A stretch of DNA of 5,541 nt from Nitrosomonas sp. GTDB lineage: Bacteria > Pseudomonadota > Gammaproteobacteria > Burkholderiales > Nitrosomonadaceae. Shown here in pieces: positions 1 through 5,449 of this stretch; position 1 is the first letter of the stretch, and the number at the start of each line of letters is the position of its first letter. Below the pieces are notes generated by a model, which ran no database searches, had not been told where the DNA came from, and worked only from the letters and a program-made list of their open reading frames with translations. The DNA is taken from positions 2,717 to 8,257 of the forward strand of contig DOOY01000055.1 of the NCBI GenBank assembly GCA_003514765.1, written 5' to 3'. A program made the translations under genes and the position numbers.

Positions 1-458
1 GAAGCAAGTGCGCGCGCAATTTCTACCCGTCTGCGCTCTCCACCCGACAGACTGACAGCAGGGCTGTTACGAATATGACTGATATGCAAATCATGTAACA
101 AATCATCCAGTTGCTGTTGTAACTCATCATCATTCAAATGATGTAATTCCAGAATAGCGAGAATGTTTTCTTCGACAGAAAGCCGTTTGAATATAGAGGC
201 CTCCTGTGGCAGATAACTGAGACCCAGATGCGCTCTTTTGTGTATCGGAAGTTGACTTAAGCTGCGGTCGTCCAGATAAATATTTCCATTGTCCAGCGGC
301 ACCAAACCGACCACCATGTAAAAACAGGTTGTTTTCCCGGCACCGTTGGGTCCCAGCAAACCGATCACTTCGCCACTGTTCAATGAAAAGGAGACGTCAT
401 GAACCACTGTACGTGATTTGTAGCGTTTTTTTAAATTCTCGGCTTTTAATATACTCAT
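1..458 (-). CDS. lptB: LptB, LPS-export ABC transporter ATPase (C-terminal part cut off by window edge)
   Basis: This is the cytoplasmic ATPase of the LptB2FGC complex, which powers extraction of lipopolysaccharide from the inner membrane. The 152 visible residues contain the Walker A motif GPNGAGKT (about 36-43), a Q-loop in LPQEAS (Gln about 85) and the ABC signature [14 protein letters not shown] (from about 137). The ERRR form of the signature and the PQEASIF stretch are typical of LptB rather than of general ABC ATPases. Walker B and the switch histidine should lie beyond the left edge, so roughly 90 residues are missing compared with the usual length of about 240. The ATG at 458 begins the typical [13 protein letters not shown] N-terminus. 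No strong Shine-Dalgarno sequence is visible. The gene starts 24 bases after the lptA stop, consistent with one lptC-lptA-lptB transcript. Confidence 0.96.
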   Translation of the reverse strand, partial: MSILKAENLKKRYKSRTVVHDVSFSLNSGEVIGLLGPNGAGKTTCFYMVVGLVPLDNGNIYLDDRSLSQLPIHKRAHLGLSYLPQEASIFKRLSVEENILAILELHHLNDDELQQQLDDLLHDLHISHIRNSPAVSLSGGERRRVEIARALA

Positions 459-482
459 GGATACTTGTATATATTCGGGCGC

Positions 483-1040
483 TTATTCTGGAGGTGGCGT
501 ATCTGACTCGGTTTCCTCAGATAGGGTTTTGGGTTGAATAATAATACGTACCCGATTGTCAGTATCCGTTTCTACACCGCGTTCATTACTGCCAATAACC
601 TGAAAAAATTCGCTATTCATATTGTAAGAAATATAGTCCCCATTGACTTCGTCCTGACCTCGTTTCAGGCGGGCTTGTCTAAACAATTCAATTTTGTTTG
701 TTTTACTGTCATATTCGGCGCGTTTGCTCCAACCTTCAATATATTCATCCACACCATCGCGTTTTTGACGAAAACTGACCAGGTTGCCCGTGGCGGTAGC
801 AAAGCGGAATCCATTAATATCTTCTTTCATGATGACTTTATCGGCATGAATGCGCAATGTGCCTTGTGTCAGTATGACATTGCCGGTAAAAATGCTGACA
901 CGGGTGGAATCTTTACGATTAATATCTTCAACGGTAGCGCGATCGGCTTCAAGATGAATCGGTTTGTCACGATCGGCGCGTTCCGCCAGCGCATTGAACG
1001 AAAAAATTGAAAAAAAACAGATAATGAAAAAATATTTCAT
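483..1040 (-). CDS. lptA: LptA, periplasmic LPS-transport bridge protein
   Basis: LptA polymerises head to tail in the periplasm and forms the hydrophobic groove along which LPS passes from LptC to LptD. The 185-residue product opens with a signal peptide: Met-Lys, a hydrophobic core FFIICFFSIFSF, and a likely signal peptidase I site after Ala-Leu-Ala (about residue 19). The OstA/LptA beta-jellyroll follows (about 27-145) with the hallmark PIHLEADRA, FTGNVILTQGTLRIHADKV and ATGN segments. The C-terminal tail is acidic and proline-rich (ETESDTPPPE). The length is normal for the family. The frame also has a TTG at 1049, three codons upstream, which would add Met-Lys-Phe. The ATG at 1040 is preferred because it gives a compact signal peptide, but neither start has a clear Shine-Dalgarno sequence. 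The gene lies 11 bases after the lptC stop and 24 bases before lptB. Confidence 0.95.
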   Translation of the reverse strand: MKYFFIICFFSIFSFNALAERADRDKPIHLEADRATVEDINRKDSTRVSIFTGNVILTQGTLRIHADKVIMKEDINGFRFATATGNLVSFRQKRDGVDEYIEGWSKRAEYDSKTNKIELFRQARLKRGQDEVNGDYISYNMNSEFFQVIGSNERGVETDTDNRVRIIIQPKTLSEETESDTPPPE

Positions 1041-1051
1041 AAATTTCAAAA

Positions 1052-1615
1052 TTATCGATCAACGGCGCGTACACGCGACAAAAGTTCGATCATACCTGTC
1101 TGATTATCCAGTTGCAGGCCTGTTGCATGGATAGTCGTATTCATTCTCGAGATTGTTACATTTTTATCTGTTTTAGCCATGTCTTCATCCGGAATAAGAT
1201 GGAGCGTATCTGTTTTCATTGTTATTTTTCCTTTATTATCATCATCTCCTCTCATAACGGTAACATTACCATTTAGAAAGATATCTTCACCATTACCGTG
1301 TATTTCGGCATGATCGGCATATACACGGAAAGGGGGCTTTTCCGGCTTGGTATTAATAAAATAAACTTGCTCCAGTTGCGTGAGATCCTGACTCAGGTAA
1401 TGAAACATTTTTTTTGCATGGAAAACGCGGTGGACCGTGTTGTTATGATCAATACGCAGACCGGAAAGGTCTTCGATTATATAATCGGGCAACTGGAGAA
1501 AATCGGTGCCTGTTTCCGTTGACAGCGGCTTGGTTACTTTGTCAAGCCAAAAAGTCAGTGCACCTAAACCGATAAATAGAATGAAATAGAAATTGAAGTA
1601 TGAACGTCGAAACAT
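1052..1615 (-). CDS. lptC: LptC, inner-membrane-anchored LPS export protein
   Basis: LptC is a bitopic inner-membrane protein that takes LPS from LptB2FG and passes it to LptA. The 187-residue product has one N-terminal membrane helix (about residues 8-24, FNFYFILFIGLGALTFWL) preceded by Arg-Arg, consistent with the periplasmic orientation of the rest. The LptC/YrbK domain follows: a PDYIIEDLSGLRID segment near 43-56, the AKKMFHYLSQD stretch near 67-77, the GNVTV strand near 116-120, and the C-terminal ATGLQLDNQTGMIELLSRVRA motif that is characteristic of the family. The length matches the usual 180-200 residues. The ATG at 1615 directly precedes the helix. This is the first gene of the visible Lpt cluster. 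kdsC, often upstream of lptC in proteobacteria, is absent, and the gene faces away from nadA. Confidence 0.93.
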   Translation of the reverse strand: MFRRSYFNFYFILFIGLGALTFWLDKVTKPLSTETGTDFLQLPDYIIEDLSGLRIDHNNTVHRVFHAKKMFHYLSQDLTQLEQVYFINTKPEKPPFRVYADHAEIHGNGEDIFLNGNVTVMRGDDDNKGKITMKTDTLHLIPDEDMAKTDKNVTISRMNTTIHATGLQLDNQTGMIELLSRVRAVDR

Positions 1616-1643
1616 GAGAATGTAAATTCAGAAGACTATTGTC

Positions 1644-1656
1644 ATAAAATTTTATA
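1644..1656 (-). promoter_or_regulatory. Possible -10 region for the lptCAB operon
   Basis: Read on the minus strand, this AT-rich palindrome offers TATAAA (1656-1651) or TAAAAT (1654-1649), both close to a sigma-70 -10 box. Transcription would start near 1644, giving a leader of about 30 bases before the lptC ATG at 1615. No good -35 hexamer lies at the right distance, so the call rests on the -10-like element and its position only. AT-rich sequence produces such matches by chance. Confidence 0.22.
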
Positions 1657-1803
1657 AAGATTATGTGGTTTGTTATGCGGTTTAGGTCCGAATTTAGAGT
1701 TTACTGGTTTGAGAGGGCGGAAAAGCACGCATGGCTCATTTAAAATACAAGATAAATCAAATGAGAATTATATCAGAACTTACTTCTACAATCGCATGTC
1801 CTT

Positions 1804-1823
1804 AAGGATAGATAAGTATCCTT
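1804..1823. repeat. Perfect 7-bp inverted repeat (hairpin) AAGGATA/TATCCTT
   Basis: AAGGATA (1804-1810) and TATCCTT (1817-1823) are exact reverse complements separated by the six-base loop GATAAG. GATAA within the loop (1811-1815) can also pair with TTATC at 1823-1827, so two alternative foldings exist. The stem is AT-rich and has no T-run behind it, so it is a poor terminator on either strand. It may be a protein-binding site or the first stem of a structured RNA with the hairpins at 1847-1911. Confidence 0.45.
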
Positions 1824-1846
1824 TATCTTGGTTTAAAGTTGAGAAG

Positions 1847-1911
1847 CTGTAGCTTGGATTCGCTGATTGACGCGAACCACCTGCAGGGAGGCTGGATGAG
1901 TCGGCTTTTTT
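1847..1911 (+). ncRNA. Candidate structured RNA upstream of nadA: long imperfect hairpin plus terminator-like stem
   Basis: On the plus strand, CTGTAG (1847-1852) can pair with CTGCAG (1881-1886) with one G-U. After a small internal loop, GGATTCGC (1856-1863) pairs with GCGAACC (1872-1878) with one bulged A, closing an eight-base loop. This makes a 13-bp irregular hairpin. Two bases later comes a second stem (1889-1907) that runs into TTTTTT. Two successive hairpins ending in a U-run is the layout of the 3' half of a small RNA, or of an attenuator ahead of nadA, whose ATG is about 97 bases further on. No known RNA family is recognised and no clear promoter for it was found. Chance pairing in a 392-base spacer remains a serious alternative. 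Confidence 0.25.
1889..1911 (+). terminator. Weak intrinsic-terminator-like hairpin with T-run
   Basis: AGGCTGG (1889-1895) pairs with TCGGCTT (1901-1907) around the loop ATGAG, giving seven pairs of which three are G-U. Six consecutive T residues (1906-1911) follow and partly overlap the stem base. The T-run has the right position for Rho-independent termination on the plus strand, but the G-U content makes the stem weak. It would end a transcript begun within the lptC-nadA spacer, before nadA. Confidence 0.3.
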
Positions 1912-1968
1912 CAAATAAAAAATTCGACGTCACGTTTGAATCCGTTTTTTACTATGGTAATGTGCGGA

Positions 1969-1996
1969 TTTTGATTGTTAACAAATTGGATAAAAT
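1969..1996 (+). promoter_or_regulatory. Possible nadA promoter with internal palindrome TTGTTAACAA
   Basis: A -10-like TAAAAT (1991-1996) lies 16 bases after TTTTGA (1969-1974), a poor -35 match; TTGATT (1971-1976) is a better hexamer but only 14 bases away. The perfect 10-base palindrome TTGTTAACAA (1975-1984) sits between the two boxes, where a repressor would block RNA polymerase. Transcription from here would start about 2003, leaving almost no leader before the nadA ATG, which weakens the promoter call. The regulator, if any, is unknown. Confidence 0.25.
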
Positions 1997-2007
1997 AGAA
2001 ATTGATA

Positions 2008-3105
2008 ATGCAAGCAGAAGCAATTAATTTTGAAAGTTTTGACGACATGCAGGATGAAGCATGTGCGCAGCGTATTGAGGAAGCAAAGCGCATTTTAGGG
2101 AAACGTACGGTTATTTTGGCGCATCATTATCAGCGCGCGGATGTATACCGCCATGCCGATCTGACAGGCGATTCTTTAAAGCTTGCCTATCAGGCCGCAC
2201 AAACGGATGCAGATTATCTGGTTTTTTGTGGTGTTCACTTCATGGCGGAAGTCGCTGATATTCTGTCCAGTCATGAACAAACCGTGATTCTTCCTGATTT
2301 GGCTGCGGGATGTTCAATGGCAGATATGGCGAACCTGACAAAAGTCGAACGTGCATGGCGTGAGCTGGCAGAAATTTTGTCACCCGAAGAAATGGTCACG
2401 CCGGTGACTTATATCAATTCGGCTGCCGATTTAAAAGCCTTTTGTGGAGAGCATGGTGGTATCGTCTGTACCTCTAGTAATGCCGGCAAGATTCTCGAAT
2501 GGTCTTTTCAGCAACGCGAAAAGGTATTATTTTTTCCGGATCAACATCTTGGCCGTTGGAGTGGTCATCAACTCGGTATCTCACTCGACGAAATGCAGGT
2601 GTGGGATTTTGACCAGCCAATGGGAGGATTGACGCCGGAACAAATCAAGCAAGCCAAAATTCTGTTATGGAAAGGACATTGCTCGGTTCATCAAATGTTT
2701 CAGCCCCAGCATATTCTCAAGTTTCGCAACCAGCACCCTGATGGTATCGTCATATCACATCCGGAATGCAGTTTCGAGGTTTGCAATGCATCCGACTATG
2801 TCGGTTCAACAGAATATATTATCCGAACGATTGCCGAAGCCAAAGAGGGCACGCGCTGGCTGGTAGGCACTGAATTGAATCTGGTGAGCAGAATTGCCGA
2901 AGAATTCAAGCCGCAGAACAAAATTGTGCAATTTATGTCACCCCTGGTTTGTATGTGTTCAACCATGGCGCGTATCGACCCGCAGCATTTAACCTGGGCT
3001 TTGGAGAATCTGGTCAATGGCGTTGTCGTAAACCAAATTCGAGTACCCCAATCAGAAGCTGAATTGGCAAAACTTGCTCTGGATCGTATGCTGGCTATTT
3101 CTTAG
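2008..3105 (+). CDS. nadA: NadA, quinolinate synthase (4Fe-4S enzyme)
   Basis: NadA condenses iminoaspartate (from NadB or aspartate dehydrogenase) with dihydroxyacetone phosphate to form quinolinate, the pyridine precursor of NAD, in the cytoplasm. The 365-residue protein shows the three homologous NadA domains. Visible motifs include AHHYQ (38-42), GDSLKLA (54-60), AGCSMAD (100-106), VTYINSAADLKA (133-144), CTSSNA (154-159), GHCSVHQMF (223-231), HPEC (251-254), VGST (265-268) and CMCSTMARI (315-323). The expected cluster cysteines are C102, C225 and C317. Extra cysteines C254, C259 and C315 lie close by. The E. coli-type CxxCxxC redox motif does not appear in that form. The ATG at 2008 is chosen over an in-frame TTG at 2002. 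The length is ordinary for the family (about 350-370). nadB and nadC are not in the window. The next gene begins 36 bases downstream. Confidence 0.97.
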   Translation: MQAEAINFESFDDMQDEACAQRIEEAKRILGKRTVILAHHYQRADVYRHADLTGDSLKLAYQAAQTDADYLVFCGVHFMAEVADILSSHEQTVILPDLAAGCSMADMANLTKVERAWRELAEILSPEEMVTPVTYINSAADLKAFCGEHGGIVCTSSNAGKILEWSFQQREKVLFFPDQHLGRWSGHQLGISLDEMQVWDFDQPMGGLTPEQIKQAKILLWKGHCSVHQMFQPQHILKFRNQHPDGIVISHPECSFEVCNASDYVGSTEYIIRTIAEAKEGTRWLVGTELNLVSRIAEEFKPQNKIVQFMSPLVCMCSTMARIDPQHLTWALENLVNGVVVNQIRVPQSEAELAKLALDRMLAIS

Positions 3106-3141
3106 CGGCGCCGGATCATACCCCCTAAGTTAAGTAATTGC

Positions 3142-3981
3142 ATGAAAACGATTTTTGTATTGGCAAGTGGGCGTTCAGGCACCGGTTACCTCGCACATTT
3201 TTTTAAAAGTAATGTGCAAAATTGCTACAGTACGCATGAACCTTATTTTACTCCCGGCAATCCTGTTCTTTTCGGTGAAGCAATAGCCTGGAATACCCAA
3301 GAGGACGATGAAAAATTATTACCTCTTTTGCGGCAGAAGAAAGCATTTGTGACAAATATAAGACAAGCGGTTTATTTTGAATCGAATCATGCTTTTTTAA
3401 AAGCTTGTCATCGCCATGCGCCCATCCTGGTTGATGAACCTGGTTTTATTCATTTGGTGCGTGATCCGCGCTATGTCGCGAAAAGTGAATATATGCGCGA
3501 GCGATTGATTCAACGACTGCGTTTACCTTTTGCGTATTATAAAAATGCGGGTGAACGTTATTTCCGTTGGGCGTTAACAGGTAAAGAGGCTATTTTTGAT
3601 TTTTATCGCGATATGAAAATCAGCCGTTTTCAGTTTTATCTGCTGCAATGGGTGGAAATAGAATATCGCGCGATGCAATTACTCAGGAAACATGGCTGGC
3701 ATAACAGGGTTTTCTTCATCGAAGTGGAAAAGGATTTAAAAAACCAGTCTACACTGGATGCGATGTTGCACTTCTTTTCGCTTACGTCCGGACGTTCCGA
3801 ACTGAAAATGAATTTGCACACTAATAAAACGCCGTTAGCAGGGAAAACAGTGCTGACTGACACCGACTTGGCGCAATGCAAACAGATTACGGCAAGATTG
3901 CCGCAACAATACCTGTCAATGTTAAAGCTGCCGCCCTACAAAAATTGCAGATGGATAAACACTTTATTCAGTTCAGGTTAA
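3142..3981 (+). CDS. Sulfotransferase-family protein (PAPS-dependent type, P-loop fold)
   Basis: The 279-residue product begins almost directly with LASGRSGTGYLA (7-18), the 5'-phosphosulfate-binding loop of sulfotransferase-fold enzymes. It also has a HEP motif (32-34), as found in bacterial members with the SGRSGT loop. A candidate 3'-phosphate-binding segment, IHLVRDPRYVAKSEYMR (103-119), supplies the conserved Arg (107) and Ser (115). The family moves a sulfuryl group from PAPS to a hydroxyl or amine, often on carbohydrates, lipids or small molecules. The acceptor cannot be told here. There is no signal peptide or membrane helix, so a cytoplasmic location is expected. The protein is rich in aromatic and basic residues through its middle part (about 119-200). 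The gene lies 36 bases after nadA without a clear terminator, so co-transcription is likely. No PAPS-synthesis genes or glycan genes adjoin it. The Shine-Dalgarno sequence is weak. Confidence 0.8.
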   Translation: MKTIFVLASGRSGTGYLAHFFKSNVQNCYSTHEPYFTPGNPVLFGEAIAWNTQEDDEKLLPLLRQKKAFVTNIRQAVYFESNHAFLKACHRHAPILVDEPGFIHLVRDPRYVAKSEYMRERLIQRLRLPFAYYKNAGERYFRWALTGKEAIFDFYRDMKISRFQFYLLQWVEIEYRAMQLLRKHGWHNRVFFIEVEKDLKNQSTLDAMLHFFSLTSGRSELKMNLHTNKTPLAGKTVLTDTDLAQCKQITARLPQQYLSMLKLPPYKNCRWINTLFSSG

Positions 3982-4008
3982 TGGTCTTTTTCTTGATAAC
4001 AAATATAT

Positions 4009-5319
4009 TCATTGAACATCGGCGAATTGAAATTTTGTTGTTCCTTCACTTTCTATTTTTTCGATCTTCCAGATATGCCACTGCGCCAGACTGTTTTTGC
4101 CGTTGTCACGAACAAACTGATACTGGTCCAATGTGCTGTCGAAAACTTTGTCGTCCCGAACAGCTTTTTCCATTCTTGAATTTAAGACAATACGTGCATC
4201 TTCAACCTCATGTCTGTTCAGCAGGAACAACAACCAATATTTGAATGAAGCGTCTTCCCGGCGATCTGTTTCGAAATGTTGACTTGTGTCATCTATTAAC
4301 CAATCAACAATTGATCGGGCATCTTTACCGATCGTTTTGAAGCCATCGTTAAAGTACTGAGTCGAAGTGAGCGGAAAGGTCAGGTATATATTAATTCCAT
4401 CCAGGTCGCTTCCGCCGTAAGTAATGAGTTGCGGATTTACGGCAGCATCGCTCAGGAACAGTGTCGGCCTTTGATTGGCAGGGAAGATGCGTTTAATCTG
4501 GTTAATCAGGATCAATGCATTTGACCAGTCACCGGCAAAGAAAACAAAGTCAATGTTGAGTTCTCTGAGTGTTTCGGCAGGCGGCACTGCCATATTAGTC
4601 GACCACAATACAACTTTGCCATGATTTGCCTGCGTCCAATGCACAAACCTGGATGCCAGATACTGGGAATAAACCGGATTATGCTTGTCTTCAACAACCC
4701 ATAAAACCGAATGGTTATGCTGGATGGCAAATTGTCCGGCTTCCGCTGCCTGTTTGTCATCCGTAGGCCACAAACGGAATACCGGTGGATAATCATCGGA
4801 TGATTCGCTATCCATCTGATTGCTTGGAATTAAATGCGGATTGGTTTCCAGAGTGAGAATGACGGGAACAGGTGGGCTGGTTTCCATCAGATAGTTAGGT
4901 AGCGCTGCCTTTGTCTGCGTGCTTTTAACATGCCCTATAACCATCAGCGTGTCATCACGCTTTGCAAGATCATCTGAAATTTGACGTGCTTTGGCGGATT
5001 CGCCCTGGTCATCCACACACTTTGCTTTTACAGGTACATTATTAATGGTTTTACCTGCAATCTGAATGTCCCCGTTATTACAAGGCTGCTGCCGAAAGCC
5101 CTCAAATACATCAGCAATTACTTGATCATTTTTGTGGTCACCTACAAGATAAATATAATAACTGTCTGCACCAGTCCACCAATCGGTGATTCGGCTTACA
5201 AGAACAATACCTATCACTGCGGAAACAATAGGTATGACTACAAAATTTCGCAGCGGTACCAGCAGCAGGCGGCATAACAAGGCCGTAAAAAGCTTAATTT
5301 CTGAAACAGTTTTTTTCAT
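4009..5319 (-). CDS. Membrane-anchored type 1 periplasmic-binding-protein-like (receptor ligand-binding) protein
   Basis: The 436-residue product has a positively charged N-terminus, then one strong membrane helix (about 25-43, NFVVIPIVSAVIGIVLV) with no lipobox or obvious cleavage site. It is therefore probably an inner-membrane protein with the rest in the periplasm. The body resembles the Leu/Ile/Val-binding (type 1 PBP) fold: a first strand YYIYLVGD (54-61), MVIGHVKSTQTKAALPNYL (126-144), VPVILTLETNP (151-161), FRLWPTDDKQAAEAGQFA (181-198), VLWVVED (205-211), and DFVFFAGDWSNALILINQI (257-275). Cys80 and Cys101 could form a periplasmic disulfide. The C-terminus ends in a charged segment, YQFVRDNGKNSLAQWHIWKIE (400-420). 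Soluble transport receptors of this fold are usually secreted or lipoproteins, and no ABC permease or ATPase gene adjoins this one, so a sensing role is as likely as transport. The ligand is unknown. The gene meets the sulfotransferase gene tail to tail across 27 bases with no clear terminator. Confidence 0.78.
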   Translation of the reverse strand: MKKTVSEIKLFTALLCRLLLVPLRNFVVIPIVSAVIGIVLVSRITDWWTGADSYYIYLVGDHKNDQVIADVFEGFRQQPCNNGDIQIAGKTINNVPVKAKCVDDQGESAKARQISDDLAKRDDTLMVIGHVKSTQTKAALPNYLMETSPPVPVILTLETNPHLIPSNQMDSESSDDYPPVFRLWPTDDKQAAEAGQFAIQHNHSVLWVVEDKHNPVYSQYLASRFVHWTQANHGKVVLWSTNMAVPPAETLRELNIDFVFFAGDWSNALILINQIKRIFPANQRPTLFLSDAAVNPQLITYGGSDLDGINIYLTFPLTSTQYFNDGFKTIGKDARSIVDWLIDDTSQHFETDRREDASFKYWLLFLLNRHEVEDARIVLNSRMEKAVRDDKVFDSTLDQYQFVRDNGKNSLAQWHIWKIEKIESEGTTKFQFADVQ

Positions 5320-5424
5320 TCAGAATACACCCTTCATTGATTGATCACTGCGAATACAAAATTGTTATGCATTTTAGCAAGTAAGTATTCAGAATGTTTT
5401 GTGATTGTAAATCTGAATCAGAAT
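5318..5424. repeat. Three direct copies of TCAGAAT in the divergent spacer, one pair also forming an inverted repeat
   Basis: TCAGAAT occurs at 5320-5326, 5389-5395 and 5418-5424; the first two share the longer form ATTCAGAAT (5318-5326 and 5387-5395), itself a near-palindrome. ATTCAGA (5387-5393) is also the reverse complement of TCTGAAT (5412-5418). The first copy overlaps the start codon of the minus-strand gene and the last falls within the presumed promoter area of the plus-strand frame. This arrangement could serve a regulator acting on both genes, though short AT-rich words recur by chance. Confidence 0.3.
5330..5335 (-). promoter_or_regulatory. Ribosome binding site GAAGGG for the anchored binding protein
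   Basis: On the minus strand GAAGGG (5335-5330) lies 10 bases before the ATG at 5319. It is the clearest Shine-Dalgarno match in the window and supports that start codon, which also places the membrane helix at the expected distance from the N-terminus. Confidence 0.55.
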
Positions 5425-5449
5425 AATACGTTTGGTTTAATTTTTGGGA

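Larger units (their letters stand above)
1616..2007. other. Divergent lptC-nadA intergenic region, 392 bases, no convincing gene
   Basis: The region separates the divergent lptC and nadA genes and is AT-rich overall. It holds a 12-base perfect palindrome ATAAAATTTTAT (1644-1655), a 7-bp hairpin (1804-1823), a long imperfect hairpin (1847-1886), a GU-rich hairpin with a T-run (1889-1911) and a 10-base palindrome TTGTTAACAA (1975-1984). Two short frames cross it (about 1670-1852 and 1839-2027, plus strand), but neither has a Shine-Dalgarno sequence or a recognisable product. A divergent control region for the two operons is expected here. The length is larger than two simple promoters need, leaving room for a small RNA or leader. 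Confidence 0.7.

Noticed and set aside
534..1010. A 158-codon plus-strand open frame opposite lptA
   Set aside because: It lies entirely antisense to a well-supported lptA and its product has no recognisable features; it is a mirror of lptA codon usage.
1856..1878. tRNA T-arm-like sequence on the minus strand (GGTTCGC...GCGAATCC)
   Set aside because: The loop is eight bases without the TTCRANY pattern, and no acceptor, D or anticodon arm can be assembled around it.
1830..2007. A known NAD+-sensing riboswitch ahead of nadA
   Set aside because: The repeated domain and conserved core that I associate with the nadA (NAD+-I) motif are not visible, so only an unassigned structure is reported.
1670..2027. 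Two short plus-strand frames (1670-1852 and 1839-2027) in the lptC-nadA spacer
   Set aside because: Neither has a Shine-Dalgarno sequence, a recognisable domain or plausible composition; the second runs into nadA in another frame.
3101..3129. Inverted repeat CTTAG/CTAAG around the nadA stop as a terminator
   Set aside because: The stem is only five pairs with a 19-base loop and no T-run follows, so it is not a credible terminator.
3876..4244. A 122-codon plus-strand open frame bridging the sulfotransferase end and the antisense of the binding-protein gene
   Set aside because: It overlaps two supported genes in another frame or strand, and its cysteine-rich, low-logic sequence does not look like a protein.
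4512..4796. A 94-codon minus-strand frame inside the binding-protein gene
   Set aside because: It is an out-of-frame reading of the same strand as the supported gene, with no ribosome binding site or known product.
4981..5277. A 98-codon plus-strand frame opposite the N-terminal part of the binding-protein gene
   Set aside because: It is antisense to a supported gene and has no independent evidence of coding.
5320..5337. Five-codon minus-strand frame (ATG to TGA) ending directly before the binding-protein start
   Set aside because: A frame this short arises easily by chance, and the GAAGGG element within it is better explained as the ribosome binding site of the ATG at 5319.
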